Positions 48,001-55,368 are shown, counted from the first letter of the stretch. The stretch: 64,000 nt of DNA from Echinometra lucunter (GCA_029962745.1 CM057154.1:32922424-32986423), one strand, 5' to 3'. The notes: generated by a model from the sequence alone, not told the origin. Translations and numbers: made by a program.

Positions 48001-50376
48001 CACACTACGTACGTAAAACGTTTGCGTTTGCAGTGAACAGCGCGCTAGCGTATAGCGCTATTGATTTATTGCGATTTGATCTATTTTTAGGTGTCATATA
48101 AAACAAATAATGAATTTTTTTTCATTCGTGCAATGGACAGAATATTTCATTCGGTGAAAGATGAAATTATTGATCCATTCAACGAGGCGCAGCCTCGTTG
48201 AATGGATCATTTCATCTTTCACCTCATGAAATATTCTGTCCATTGCACTCATAAACATTCATTATTTGTATAATATATTTCCTAAGCAATCTGTTCTAAA
48301 TGAGAGAAGGCAGAAAATATAGGAAGTTATTAGATTATAAGTATGTTGTACGTGAGTGGAGAGGGAAACGGGGGAGGAAACATTTGATATAAGGAAGGAA
48401 CAAGAAAAAATGTGTTGAAAAACAATTTTGAAGACTAAGAATCATGAATGTTAGAATATATATTTGATGGGCAATATTTCATCAGTAATCAATGATTGTA
48501 AGCCTATTTAAAAATGCTAAAGCAATTTAAAATGTCCCCATTATTCAACTGTCTTTAAAATTAAGCTCCAGAAATTTTGATGGATGATGAGTCTTTTTAT
48601 CAATATTGATCTTATCTTGTTTATCTTCTGCAGCTCCCGAGATCTTAAACGAGGAGAACTACACGCACGCTGTTGATTGGTGGTCGTTGGGTATCATCAT
48701 GTACACCCTCCTTACTGGAGGTTACCCTATAGATGGCGCTAAAACACATTTCACCATGTATAGTCGAGTTCTTGCCAAGAAGTATGTCCTTCCTGCAAGT
48801 ATAAGCAGTGAAGCTTGTGATGCACTAGACAGGGTGAGTTGGGAAGTCCTCTCCGATTGGAAGTATGCTCTTATGAATCACATTTTGTTTTACTTCCCCT
48901 CTTTTTGGATGGAGTTACTCTATATTTCTACCTGTATTGCTCTTTTTTTAAAAATCCCTTTAACCTGCTGAGTACAATTTGATTTCAGTGTAACACATTT
49001 TCCATACACCCTAGCCTGATTTTTTTTCAGGCATACTTTTCAATGGGTTAATAACTATTCCTCTTTTTCGCTAACTTTCCCTTTTATTCTGTTTCTCTTT
49101 TCATAGCTTTATATGAAAAAGTCAATATGTAATTAAAAAACTGAGCATCACACTGTTTGGGATTTGTGCTCCTCTTGATGAAATACCTGTATAGAAAAAA
49201 ATGTATAGCTGATTTTGCTTCCTGCCTTATGGGAGAATGTTCACTCAGATTTCATCGGCTACATCTCCTTTATTTTTTGATTTACCTTAAAAATGAATTG
49301 TCCTGTGAACTAAAGGCTGTAACCTTGATCTCTTTGCACTTCATTTCCTAATAGTTACTCAGGAAAGACCCAAACGACAGACTGCAATCTTTAAGTGAGA
49401 TTGTTCACCTCGACTTCATCAGGAACATCTCTTTAGAGCAACTAGTCCGAAGAGAGATCACTCCTAAGGATTACCTCAAGAGAAGGTTACCTAGGACTCT
49501 GGCTAGGAAATCAACCAACAAGAAGGGCAGGGAGTTTCTCTATGATAAGATACCTACTGACTTTACTGTGAGTAGCTGCCATTAAGACATTACATTTCAT
49601 ATAGTTGCCCATTAGTCATGAATTATCCAGTAATTTGGCACTATCTTTGGTGATGTTTACTCCTGATTTCATTTTTCAAATATGCAGGTTTAGGATGAAG
49701 GTTAGGGTTGGATCAGACAGGGCTTCACCACTAGCATTTTTGGAAGGAGTCCAAATTGAAGTTGTAGGGTCTGTTTGCATTGAGCCTTATGTGAAAGAAA
49801 ATAATGGGAGGGGGGAGGGGGAATCTGGACTAAGATTCTAAGATTTTTTTGGGGCCCAAGTGTCCCAGACCTCTGTTGGTTTCGAGACCTTGATTAGTGT
49901 TAGGGTTGTGGTTAGGGTTCAGAATAGTTCTGGATCCAGGGTTAGGTTCGAGTTTGGTATGGGTAATTGATGCCGAATCAGTTGTACCCACTAAACTGAT
50001 GGCTTGAAACCAGTCAAATTTGCATTTTGTTTAGTTTCTGCACTAAGTGCCAAATTCAGCTACCTTTTCAATATTTGAATTATTCTAAAAATAATAAGGA
50101 AATGTGTCTATATACAATTAATTTCCATAATTAAGCAAAGATGAATAAATGCTCATCATAATACAAGCCATGCCCTGTTAGTAGTTGCCTGTGCTATGTG
50201 ATTTATTTGTAATTGATAATTAATGATTTATTCTTTTCTATTCTTGTTTACTTTCTCATGTAGTTGATGATTATATAATTTTGGTTAGGAGCAGCTGTAG
50301 CTAATGATTACCATTGTATGTTGTCATATTTCTATAGGTTGACAATTTTGAGTGGACCAGGGTGACCCAGTTATAA
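6742..50376 (+). CDS. RSKR: RSKR/SgK494-like AGC protein kinase, 5'-incomplete (7 exons joined)
   Basis: Joining 6742-6810, 38308-38380, 39862-40010, 40528-40645, 48634-48833, 49355-49567 and 50338-50376 gives 861 nt, read in one frame as 286 residues plus a stop; every junction has AG/GT signals and matching phase. Seen motifs: a QCKEEVSIQ helix-C region (residues 14-22), YRDLKMEN catalytic loop (Asp95, Lys97, Asn100), DFG at 113-115, an activation loop with TICGTLQYM followed by APE (137-139), and VDWWSLG. YRDLK, the CGT loop and DWWSLG are AGC-kinase features. The QCKEEVSIQ segment and overall layout match RSKR (SgK494), a poorly characterised ribosomal-S6-kinase-related Ser/Thr kinase. 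It should transfer phosphate from ATP to protein Ser/Thr; substrate and location cannot be read here. The start, glycine loop and ATP-binding lysine are missing, presumably in exons before position 1. All C-lobe catalytic residues are intact. Another RSK/S6K-related kinase is the main alternative name. Confidence 0.88.
6858..7270 (-). mobile_element. piggyBac-like MITE, full copy A
   Basis: The element is bounded by TTAA on both sides, with perfect termini CCCATTCGTGACAG and CTGTCACGAATGGG. The TTAA target site and CCC ends are as in piggyBac-class non-autonomous elements. It begins 48 bp after the first visible kinase exon. A short open frame of about 92 codons on the - strand is a chance frame shared by other copies, with no transposase similarity. 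Confidence 0.85.
7271..10144. other. Intron of the kinase gene, nothing recognised
   Basis: AT-rich sequence with only short unsupported frames and a G-rich patch near 9610-9665. Confidence 0.5.
10145..10515. mobile_element. MITE-like element with about 30-bp inverted ends
   Basis: cactgatctctatgaaaag near 10147 continuing to gaatatggatat is matched in inverse orientation at 10486-10515 with one to two mismatches. About 310 bp lie between. The inside is non-coding. Confidence 0.6.
10516..12225. other. Intron of the kinase gene, nothing recognised
   Basis: AT-rich with a short ttcttcttct tract near 11020; no coding or repeat signal beyond that. Confidence 0.5.
12229..12657 (+). mobile_element. 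Inverted-repeat transposon (MITE), family copy 1
   Basis: The termini CCCCCTGTTCAGACACA and TGTGTCTGAACAGGGGG are perfect inverse matches, flanked by a TAA duplication (12226-12228, 12658-12660). The interior holds many copies of tatagctatac / gttcagacacac-like words. The 3-bp target site suggests a Harbinger-type source, which is an inference. A second copy in opposite orientation is at 25424-25862. Confidence 0.75.
13334..13386. repeat. Strong hairpin
   Basis: GTGAGAGCCAGAAGAG pairs with CTCTTCCGGCTCTCAC with one mismatch around a 21-base loop. Its role is unknown; it may be a small foldback element. Confidence 0.6.
13520..14200. mobile_element. Unclassified element built from a repeated 20-base motif
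   Basis: The word TCTTAYGAACCGGCGAATAG occurs at about 13521, 13700, 13845, 13897 and 13962 on the + strand (a minority carry one or two changes) and once inverted at 14180-14200. Shorter pieces (GGCGAATAG or close) are at 13681, 13826 and 13920. The outermost copies face each other and would form terminal inverted repeats; the inner ones look like subterminal repeats, as in transposons whose transposase binds many sites. No coding frame or known family was recognised. Confidence 0.6.
14201..15600. other. Intron of the kinase gene, nothing recognised
   Basis: AT-rich with a C15 run at 15116-15130; no supported frame. Confidence 0.5.
15601..16013 (+). mobile_element. piggyBac-like MITE, full copy B
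   Basis: The TTAA-bounded element has the same CCCATTCGTGACAG ends as copy A but in opposite orientation. It is full length with scattered substitutions and carries a truncated version of the shared short open frame. Confidence 0.85.
16397..16496 (+). repeat. (GA)n microsatellite
   Basis: It is a nearly pure GA/GGA purine tract. The apparent charged Arg/Glu open frame across it is low-complexity only. Confidence 0.95.
17117..17612 (+). mobile_element. TTAA-flanked MITE family 2, copy 1
   Basis: TTAA flanks an element with ends AGGCATTGGCTAAC and GTTAACCAATGTCT. The TTAA site with AG-type ends suggests Kolobok-like rather than piggyBac ancestry, which is an inference. No transposase is encoded. 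Confidence 0.8.
17982..18457 (+). mobile_element. TTAA-flanked MITE family 2, copy 2
   Basis: It is a second copy in the same orientation, about 370 bp after the first, flanked by TTAA on both sides. It is more diverged, with indels that close the short frame present in copy 1. Confidence 0.8.
18458..21647. other. Intron of the kinase gene, nothing recognised
   Basis: AT-rich throughout, with only short frames lacking similarity I can recognise. Confidence 0.5.
21648..21883 (-). mobile_element. piggyBac-like MITE, truncated copy C
   Basis: It matches the latter part of copy A, from aagcattaaaatcc to the CTGTCACGAATGGG end with TTAA. The other end is missing. Confidence 0.8.
22368..22647 (+). 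pseudogene. Harbinger Myb/SANT-like protein, N-terminal fragment with a stop
   Basis: From ATG at 22368 the frame reads [19 protein letters not shown], then ends RTVSEIKKK. This is the start of the Myb/SANT-like DNA-binding domain that accompanies Harbinger transposases and helps bind the transposon ends. At 22581 a TGA stands where this domain normally has a Trp (TGG); the frame then continues as HNLTSAMKE up to a plausible donor (CCG|gtaagc at 22648). A single G-to-A change explains the stop. No downstream exon remains. Confidence 0.8.
22691..22936 (-). pseudogene. Harbinger (HARBI1-like) transposase, N-terminal fragment
   Basis: The - strand frame from ATG at 22936 contains [17 protein letters not shown] and later KVCTALYFF, both typical of the start of PIF/Harbinger DDE transposases. 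It runs about 80 residues and is cut at 22691, against several hundred residues for the family. The DDE catalytic domain is therefore absent. The remaining frame is unbroken, so the deletion is probably fairly recent. Confidence 0.85.
23729..24143 (+). mobile_element. piggyBac-like MITE, full copy D
   Basis: The TTAA-bounded element has left end CCCATTCGTGACAG and right end CTGTCACAAATGGG (one change). It is full length and carries the 93-codon shared frame. Confidence 0.85.
25424..25862 (-). mobile_element. Inverted-repeat transposon, family copy 2
   Basis: The ends cagggtgttcagacg and cgtctgaacaagggg are inverse matches. On the - strand, interior words such as cgttctatggttgccata and tcgagtgctagttcgaa correspond to 12433-12500 in copy 1. 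It is clearly diverged from that copy. Confidence 0.65.
26014..26234 (-). mobile_element. piggyBac-like MITE, old truncated copy E
   Basis: It aligns with copy A from ggcaatgtgatagaaag to the end but is strongly diverged (tgtcatgaatgagttaa instead of tgtcacgaatgggttaa). The left half is missing. Confidence 0.65.
26235..28670. other. Intron of the kinase gene; one unexplained stretch
   Basis: Mostly AT-rich. The part 27900-28260 is less AT-rich, with a 114-codon + frame and, on the - strand, short protein-like frames. No family was recognised; it may be a decayed retrocopy or transposon. Confidence 0.35.
28671..28819. repeat. Foldback repeat with aagtgggtacccag arms
   Basis: gacgtaaaagtgggtaccca at 28671 is inverted at about 28775-28792 and repeated directly at 28799-28819. 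A gcgcgc-flanked inner stem lies between. It is probably a small foldback element. Confidence 0.6.
28820..30605. other. Intron of the kinase gene, nothing recognised
   Basis: AT-rich with a C run near 29250. A CG-richer patch at 29590-29700 has no recognised structure. Confidence 0.45.
30606..30800 (+). mobile_element. 5'-truncated SINE with (ATT)n tail, next to (TA)n
   Basis: A (TA)n tract (30606-30635) is followed by cacccaggtgtagtaaatgg and gtacccggtagg, then a tail ending gcgctatataaatgttgcaa and (ATT)n. The cacccaggtg...aaatgggtaccc block is shared with 39313-39332, so both belong to one SINE family. The tRNA-like head is missing here. Confidence 0.65.
30801..32491. other. Intron of the kinase gene, nothing recognised
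   Basis: AT-rich sequence without supported frames or repeats. Confidence 0.5.
32492..32832. mobile_element. Foldback MITE (GCTTTCACACC ends)
   Basis: The terminal repeat GCTTTCACACCAAGGTACGG is inverted at 32813-32832. Inside are repeated words cagcgaccg, gtacggtcgc and further gtgtgaaagc copies in both orientations, so it can fold in several ways. It is GC-richer than its surroundings. Confidence 0.75.
32961..33408. mobile_element. Possible MITE with GGGTGTGT ends
   Basis: GGGTGTGT at 32961 and ACACACCC at 33401 are short inverse ends around a GC-richer insert. The ends are only 8 bp and there is no clear target duplication, so this is tentative. Confidence 0.4.
33879..34131. mobile_element. 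MITE with ggttcacggcg repeats
   Basis: The left end reads AAGGCGCAATCACCCATCG then ccgatttagac. The right end, cgtctaaatcggcaatgtg then tgattatgcctt, is its inverse with few changes. The words ggttcacggcg and tgccgtgaacc recur inside. Confidence 0.75.
34132..36867. other. Intron of the kinase gene, mostly featureless
   Basis: It contains G runs (34660-34675, about 35864-35878), the 28-bp doublet at 35659, and otherwise AT-rich sequence. Confidence 0.5.
35659..35714 (+). repeat. Two tandem 28-bp units
   Basis: gttaggttagagtaggttta followed by ggtccaag occurs twice without change, preceded by a partial ttaggttaaaag unit. It is a short, recent minisatellite. Confidence 0.9.
36868..36922 (+). 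repeat. (TC)n microsatellite
   Basis: It is a pure dinucleotide tract of about 27 units. Confidence 0.97.
37144..37351. mobile_element. Foldback element with gctttcacac ends
   Basis: gctttcacac at the left and gtgaaagc at the right, with an inner palindrome (aaaatacctggtattttc, then gaaaataccaggtatttt). The ends share gctttcacac with the element at 32492, but the interiors differ. Confidence 0.6.
37496..38018. mobile_element. Foldback repeat with 37-bp inverted arms
   Basis: gatgtcatcgtggacaactc at 37775 is mirrored at 37986-38004 within arms of about 37 bp (37763-37800, 37981-38018). Upstream, two related blocks (caacccaagcatcagtgtgc and taacccagacatcagtgtgc) lie about 120 bp apart. It is a decayed inverted-repeat transposon in the kinase intron, ending 290 bp before the next exon. 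Confidence 0.6.
38308..38380 (+). CDS. RSKR: RSKR-like kinase exon (beta-4 region)
   Basis: This exon is 73 nt, phase 0 in and phase 1 out, with acceptor tattttcatag and a consensus donor AG|gtaagc. It translates as [16 protein letters not shown] and continues to the first base of a valine codon. HHPFI corresponds to the NHPF/HHPF motif after helix C in AGC kinases. It lies 31.5 kb downstream of the previous exon, and a piggyBac-like MITE sits only 30 bp past its donor. Confidence 0.87.
38411..38828 (+). mobile_element. piggyBac-like MITE, full copy F
   Basis: The TTAA-bounded element has left end CCCATTCACGACAG (one change) and right end CTGTCACGAATGGG. It sits 30 bp after the donor of the exon at 38308-38380, but the splice signals are intact. 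Confidence 0.85.
39225..39420 (+). mobile_element. SINE remnant with B box
   Basis: ggggttgaatcccagccc contains a B-box match (GGTTGAATCCC). It is followed by cttttggcaagacatttatc and ccacccaggtgttaaatggg, a body shared with the 30.6 kb copy. The A box is eroded. Confidence 0.6.
39862..40010 (+). CDS. RSKR: RSKR-like kinase exon (hinge to catalytic loop)
   Basis: The exon is 149 nt, completing a valine codon split by the previous intron (phase 1) and ending in phase 0 after AAG. The acceptor is gatatcacag and the donor gtatttta. It encodes the hinge ([14 protein letters not shown]), helix E and the start of the catalytic loop, IYRDLK, with the catalytic Asp and Lys present. Tyr instead of His before Arg-Asp is usual for AGC kinases. 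Confidence 0.92.
40528..40645 (+). CDS. RSKR: RSKR-like kinase exon (DFG and activation loop)
   Basis: The exon is 118 nt, phase 0 in and phase 1 out, with acceptor ttgtatcag and donor gtaggt. It begins with MENILLD (the Mg-binding Asn), then KLTDFGLSK and the activation segment [11 protein letters not shown]. The T-x-C-G-T pattern marks the activation-loop region phosphorylated in AGC kinases. The GCT codon of the APE motif is split across the following 8-kb intron. Confidence 0.93.
40701..40852. mobile_element. Palindromic MITE, copy 1
   Basis: The left part gcatttcatcaagtgtcttg continuing tcagtgatttttac is inverted at 40803-40833. A C run lies in the right end. It is the same family as 58104-58243 (shared sequence around the gattggctgagag / ctctcagccaatc centre). 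It begins 55 bp after the kinase exon ending at 40645. Confidence 0.75.
41542..42061 (+). repeat. Long AG/ACAG microsatellite
   Basis: About 520 bp of agagac, acagac and agagag units have few interruptions. Because the words lack stops, long frames stay open on both strands; they are not genes. Confidence 0.97.
43297..43468 (-). mobile_element. piggyBac-like MITE, old fragment G
   Basis: The words gttaagcccaataacttccg, ataccaaatacatgagcaga and ggtgttgccaagttgaagaa match copy H with many changes and an internal deletion. No intact end remains. Confidence 0.6.
43852..43886 (+). repeat. T19-G16 homopolymer junction
   Basis: A run of T is followed directly by a run of G. Other long G/C runs are at 5704-5720, 15116-15130, 25109-25123 and 34660-34675. 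The exact lengths may be affected by sequencing error. Confidence 0.9.
44290..45070 (+). repeat. Diverged tandem array, about four units of 175-237 bp
   Basis: Related blocks begin near 44306 (ctttcccagatgcactt), 44529 (ttccaagtgcactcag), 44704 (tttcccagaagcacttg) and 44941 (tccaaagtgcactcatg). Each is followed by a tta-ttt-aaac-like stretch and, further on, attct-at-tct and gagaggt/gaggctct words. The order is kept, but similarity is low. No function is recognised. Confidence 0.55.
45071..48102. other. Intron of the kinase gene, nothing recognised
   Basis: AT-rich to about 47500, then a CG-richer stretch up to the palindrome at 48103. That stretch may be the outer part of the foldback element. 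No supported coding frame. Confidence 0.45.
48103..48269. repeat. Large near-perfect palindrome
   Basis: Arms of about 80 bp from acaaataatgaat to acgaggc are mirrored on the other side of a very short centre near 48189 (aacgaggcgcagcctcgtt). There are a few mismatches (ttcggtgaaag versus tttcacctcat). It is probably the ends of a foldback element with little or no spacer. Confidence 0.85.
48634..48833 (+). CDS. RSKR: RSKR-like kinase exon (APE to helix G)
   Basis: The exon is 200 nt, phase 1 in and phase 0 out, with acceptor ttatcttctgcag and donor gtgagttg. It starts within [17 protein letters not shown] and continues through [15 protein letters not shown] to [10 protein letters not shown]. 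The Glu of APE and the DWWSLG motif are intact. An open frame extends past the donor, but the match to kinases ends at the splice site. Confidence 0.93.
49355..49567 (+). CDS. RSKR: RSKR-like kinase exon (C-lobe end and tail)
   Basis: The exon is 213 nt (71 codons), phase 0 at both ends, with acceptor cctaatag and donor gtgagtag. It starts [13 protein letters not shown], where RKDPNDRL is the conserved Arg-bearing helix-I motif of kinase C-lobes. After it comes a basic tail rich in Lys/Arg ([18 protein letters not shown]). The tail does not contain an obvious FxxFS/TY hydrophobic motif. Confidence 0.9.
50338..50376 (+). CDS. RSKR: RSKR-like kinase terminal exon and stop
   Basis: The 39 nt of terminal coding sequence follow a pyrimidine-rich acceptor (atttctatag) in phase 0. 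They encode [12 protein letters not shown] and a TAA stop at 50374-50376. The phase matches the preceding exon exactly. The aromatic/acidic end resembles the short AGC tail, but the assignment rests mainly on splice signals and phase. Confidence 0.78.
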   Translation, partial: VDNFEWTRVTQL

Positions 50377-52581
50377 CACCAAAGAAACTCTGACTGACTG
50401 GTCAAGTCTTCATGAGCAGCTGCAGTGAGATGAGACATGCTCTTAAAGGGAAGCATCACAAATACCTTGAAGAAATAAGCAGTATTCTGTTTCTAAGATG
50501 GACGATGGGTCCATCTACGATGTCTACTGATGATGTTTCAGAAGATTTGTTTAGTTAGAGGTGGAGGTTGATGCTTGTTTGTCACCCAATGGTTGAGAGA
50601 CTGTTAGGTTGAATGCAGTGTTGTTGATGATGCCTGGGATGACTGCATGGACATTGTCATTGATAAGGGAGGCAAATGAAGTAACTTGACAGTGGTGAGA
50701 AGCTTCACTGCTACCTTGAAGTAACATAGAAGAGATTAAGATCACTGGTATTTACCTTTTTCACAAAGGGACGTAGCATCTGTATCTTTGGAAGAGTACA
50801 TCGGAGAACCACACGGATCTTCCAGAAGAGTTACAGAATGATCTATATTGCAATCACCAAATCTCTTGAGAGGGATGTAGCATTGTCATCATTGGAAGAA
50901 GGTACAAAAGAATTGCACACCTTACACAGTGCAATCATTGGGCTGATTCCATTAATCCTACTGTAACAAAGCAATGTCTGGTTCATTATGAGAGTGATCC
51001 TCTCATCCTTGATATCATGAGTGAGGATATTTTGCTGAAGCCATGACTTGCATGGCCATCATTGTTTAGCTGGAGAAATTATGGATACATGATGATTGTT
51101 ATCCTCATCATGATCATGAATTCTGTGCTCTCTGCACTATCATCACTATCACCTAGTATTTACCAAAACCATCACCATTGTAATTTGAATATTTACTTAA
51201 GACTAATTGGTTTGGAATGTCATCATCGTCATTTCATTGTCCTTGCTATCATCATCATTATCGTCATTTTTATCAAGAAATATCATCATCATCATCATCA
51301 TCATCAAAATGAACATCACCACCACCACCACCACCATCATCATCATCATGAAGCATACAAGCATCTCAAATGATCTTCTTCATGACCACAATGATCTTCC
51401 TCATCTGTTCCTTTATCATCTAATCATCAAAGCTCCAGATTTTAGAACAAGTTTTTCTTATCAATTAAACTATCATCACTGTCATCCTCAGAGTTCCAGG
51501 AAGTACAGCTCCATTTGGTATAAATGAAGTCTTTGTGGAAATTTGTCCAAGATTGATGTACCTCTCTTGTTCTTTTCTCTAACAGAAACTAATGGGATAT
51601 GATGCTGTTTGTCCCAAGTGTAATTTCTTCATCGTAAGATGTAGTTTGTTCAAAAGACTTTATCTTCAAAAACTTGCAGCGTTGCTGCATATGGAATTTT
51701 TGTGTTACAGTATTCTTTGAACATTGGGGTTCAATGTATCGATTGAAAACACAAATTTCTGCAGTTAGAGTCTTTGCAAGACATTTCTTGAAGGTCAAAA
51801 TCATTTTTTGTTTGTTATTAATCCATTACATACAATTTGATGTTTGGTAATCCATGCTTTTTTCATAGTTTGTATAGTAAACAGATGAATACTTAATGCA
51901 TATGTTTTGAGTCTAAGAGTCTAGAGAGCTCACTATTTTAATGTGGTGCTATAACTTATAGTCTGTAAGTGGTTTGTTTAGATTGAAGAAGAAATATAGG
52001 TGCATTTTATAGACGTACATAGAGACAAATCGATACATTGAAACCATAGCATATCAGTGGTTTTGCAACGTTGAATTGACACACCATATTGGAATGCACC
52101 TTGCTCTTATAATTATACCAGGTGACTTCACTTAAATTTTCATGATTTTTCTTATTACCATCCAGTGTAGTTATGCCAATTTGCCAATCCTTTGTTATTC
52201 ATTTACACAGTGTATTAACACAGGAGCTGGATTACATCCAAATGATACTTAATTTCATATTTTGTCTTTTTAATTTGTAAAGAATGCCTCTTTTTACCTA
52301 TCTATTTATTACCAACTATATTTTTCTCACTTGTAATTTTTTTGGTACATTTGTCCTTGTTAATTGCAATTTCTTTTATGTGCAAGATTATTCATCCAAG
52401 TAAGAAGTATGACCTTTTTGTTGCTACCATTAGTTGAGCTTTGATACATGTGTACAATACAGACAATAGCATTTATGAGGTTTTCTTAATGATGATACCA
52501 CCTCACCTTCCTGTAGTCTTGTAACATATCTCTCTTAGTGAGTTCTAAATCATACTGTGATGAAAACTCTCAATTCTATCG
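50377..52581 (+). other. Possible 3' UTR / downstream flank of the kinase gene
   Basis: No coding signal is seen. The sequence after the stop is unique-looking, with a (TCA/CAC)n tract at 51281-51349. Poly(A)-signal candidates are ATTAAA at 51464-51469 and, much further on, AATAAA at 55112-55117 and 56350-56355. Which one is used cannot be told from sequence alone, so the UTR end is open. Confidence 0.4.
51281..51349 (+). repeat. (TCA)n/(CAC)n microsatellite
   Basis: Trinucleotide units read as His-rich frames, but there is no gene support. It lies after the kinase stop codon, possibly in its 3' UTR. Confidence 0.9.
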
Positions 52582-53081
52582 TTAAAGGCATTGGTTAACA
52601 TTGTTATGATTTTAAAAAATCTTGTTTTGTTACTTGAAAATGGGATAAACATAAGGGTTATAGTGTAAAAATACCAGTCTGAAAGTTTCAAAGTATAATA
52701 TTCACAGGAAGTATTTTTAAATATCAAAAATGTGAACCAATGTCTGAAAAATATACAAGGGTCGGTTGCACGGAATAGACAAAAGGAGTGCGCATGCGCG
52801 TATGACTCACCTTTAATACCGTACTGTGTATATTGGCGTATCACGCAGAGGGAGACACATAACGGCATTTTCAAATTCAAGCAAAATGGTCCTCTTAGTG
52901 ATTGTCTCGTGAGACGGAGGATAATAAAATCGCCGTTTGCGTCTAACTTACACTCTTTCATTCCAAATTATTGTTGGTTTCAGGGTTTTTTAGTACAAAT
53001 ACCTGTACTCCTACACATGTTTCATCTTAGTTTGAGAATTTTTTAAATCAGCTACTCACAAAGTTAGCCAATACCTTTTAA
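52582..53081 (-). mobile_element. TTAA-flanked MITE family 2, copy 3
   Basis: This is the inverse orientation of the copies at 17117 and 17982. TTAA occurs on both sides, with ends AGGCATTGGTTAAC and GTTAGCCAATACCT. It contains the same short open frame start as copy 1. Confidence 0.82.
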
Positions 53082-53589
53082 GATAAGTCAACTCTAGATA
53101 CTGTGATAATGCATAGTCTGTAGGATGGTAGTGTGTTCTCTGATGGCACAAGGCACAATTTCTTCTCAAAAATCAAGAAAGAAGTGACTTTGTGGTTCAC
53201 ATATCTCTTCAAATCTCTTCAAATCAAACAAAATGGTGTAGTTTGTGTGTTTAGGGTGTAAAAACAGAGTAAGTACAGCTCAACAGCTTTGGAGAAGCTT
53301 TAGAGAAGGGTGACATATTAACAGTGGTTCATCCATATAGTCATTATGGCAAGCACTACAACATCATGAGCTTCAAACTTATTACAGGCAAAGATGCCTT
53401 GTCAAAAGTGAACTATTTCTTGGCATCCTTTGATTATTGAAGATGTGGAATCATATCTCACATAATAAGATGATATGGGCTCTTAATGTAAGCTCTTAGC
53501 TTTATCACACAGTTATTGAACTATATATAGATGACAAAATTATCATTGATTTAATAAATAATGATAATGCAGGGGAGATGCAACTGACC

Positions 53590-53613
53590 GTCTCTCTCTC
53601 TCTCTCTCTCTCT
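53590..53613 (+). repeat. (TC)n microsatellite
   Basis: It is a pure dinucleotide tract of 12 units. Confidence 0.95.
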
Positions 53614-53849
53614 GAGCTGTTTTATCCTTCCTTTTACACACCACACAAATTGTGTGAACCATTTATGAGTAGTGAGATAGATTTTGAAGTGCACTCATAT
53701 GCATTAGATTGATTTATTAATTGGCATTAATCTTTATTCATGATTGTATCCAGAAGATGTTGTTCTCTTTAGATAGTTCTATTCTTGTGCCTTTAGACAT
53801 TTTCTTGTTGATGTTTTTGTTTGTTTTCTTTTATGATGTATGCTGTATA

Positions 53850-54221
53850 TACAGGGTGACCCAGAAAGAATACAATAGTGGCTTTCCCTACTGTCAGCTT
53901 TGTTGAGAAACTCATGACTGCTCTTATTTTGAAAACAAACCAACATGATAAAGATTGTATGGAAAACCATTATGCACAAATTTCTGGCTGGTTCACACAT
54001 GACCATGTTTGCAAAAGTAGCTAATTTTTAAGGGAAAAAAGGTGAAATTGCCTCACAAAAATAGCTGTAAAATAAAATTACTTCCCACATTAATGCTCTT
54101 GGTGTCATTTTGTTTGGAAAAGAATCTACGACCCAATAAAACAAAAACTAATTATATTGTGTCAATACTTTTGTTGAAATTGCAGATCATAAGTATTGCA
54201 TTCTTTCTGGGTCATGCTGTA
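53850..54221. mobile_element. mariner/Tc1-like MITE
   Basis: TA sites flank ends CAGGGTGACCCAGAAAGAAT and the inverse of CAGCATGACCCAGAAAGAAT. The TA target and CAGGGTG-type end are typical of mariner-class elements. It is 368 bp without its TA sites and non-coding. The frame at 54042-54395 runs out of the element and is not supported. Confidence 0.8.
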
Positions 54222-55368
54222 TATCTTTGCAGCTTATTGGTTAACATGGATCTCGCATTCTTAGATTTATATTTAATAATTGATGTCAGGAATGTTTCTA
54301 GACCATTTCAAATTGGAAAAGGGGAGTGGGTGTTAACTAAATTTGCTGACAGTTTTTGTAAGTTTGTGATGCAGCTCAAAATTATGATTCTCTAGTGACA
54401 TTCTTGATTGACATACAATGTAAATTATGTGTGCTCCTTAGTCATTAATTGTAAAAGTATGTATGATCTTGGTGCAGAATATTTTTCAAAACTTCAATCT
54501 GTGAATTTACTGTAAATTTACTGATATTTTTTTTTGAGAAGTGAAGGAAAATTTGAAATGCTCTTGAAAAGATTTTGAGGATACAGGATTTGAGCAAATT
54601 ATGTGCACTTTTTTTTTCTCCCAAAGAATTATCTGTGTCTTATTTGTAAAATGTACAGATATTTTGAACAAGTTTTGGGCCTTGACATACATGTACTTGT
54701 ACATAGAAATTCACACTTCTTATTATCGTGTTCATGGAATAATTCTTAAGGATGTGACTGATATCAATTTGGTGAATGTATTTACTTACTATATTTACAT
54801 AATATGTAAATGTAAATTTTACATTTCCCCTTTAATTTCTGAGAACATAGGCAATAACTTTGAAGTGTACAAGTGAATTTAGTATATCCAGTGTGCACTG
54901 AATATTTATTTTGTATTTATTCATAAAGTCATTTTTTTCAGTCCAATATAAAGAAATCTTAGTCATACTTGAATCACATTATTGATCAGAACTGTTAGTT
55001 ACTATCATCAAGTATTTATTTTCATATCCATGTATTTGTAATGTCTTCAAAATTGCTTTCCCTTTTCATCATTCTCTTTCAAATTCCATTAAATGAGGTG
55101 ATGGTTGCCTGAATAAACAACCTTTGTTTTAGGTTAATTTATTGATACCATGTTGAGGAAAGGATGATTAATTATTTAGATTTCTTTAAATACATTTTTT
55201 TTTCTAATTTACAGCCCACTTTCTAATTGTAGATCTTGATTTATTGAGGCTTAACATGGCATATTAACCCATTGTCTACTGTAACTCGGTAACCTCTGTA
55301 TTAAGCCTATAGGAATGAGATCACTCAGTAGTCAACATGTTAATATGACCTCCTAATGTTGGTAATCT
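54222..55368. other. Downstream flank of the kinase gene
   Basis: AT-rich; AATAAA at 55112-55117 is a possible distal poly(A) signal. No other feature. Confidence 0.4.

Noticed and set aside
54042..54395. 117-codon + frame
   Set aside because: It starts within the mariner-like MITE and crosses its right border, so it cannot be an element gene; composition is AT-rich non-coding.
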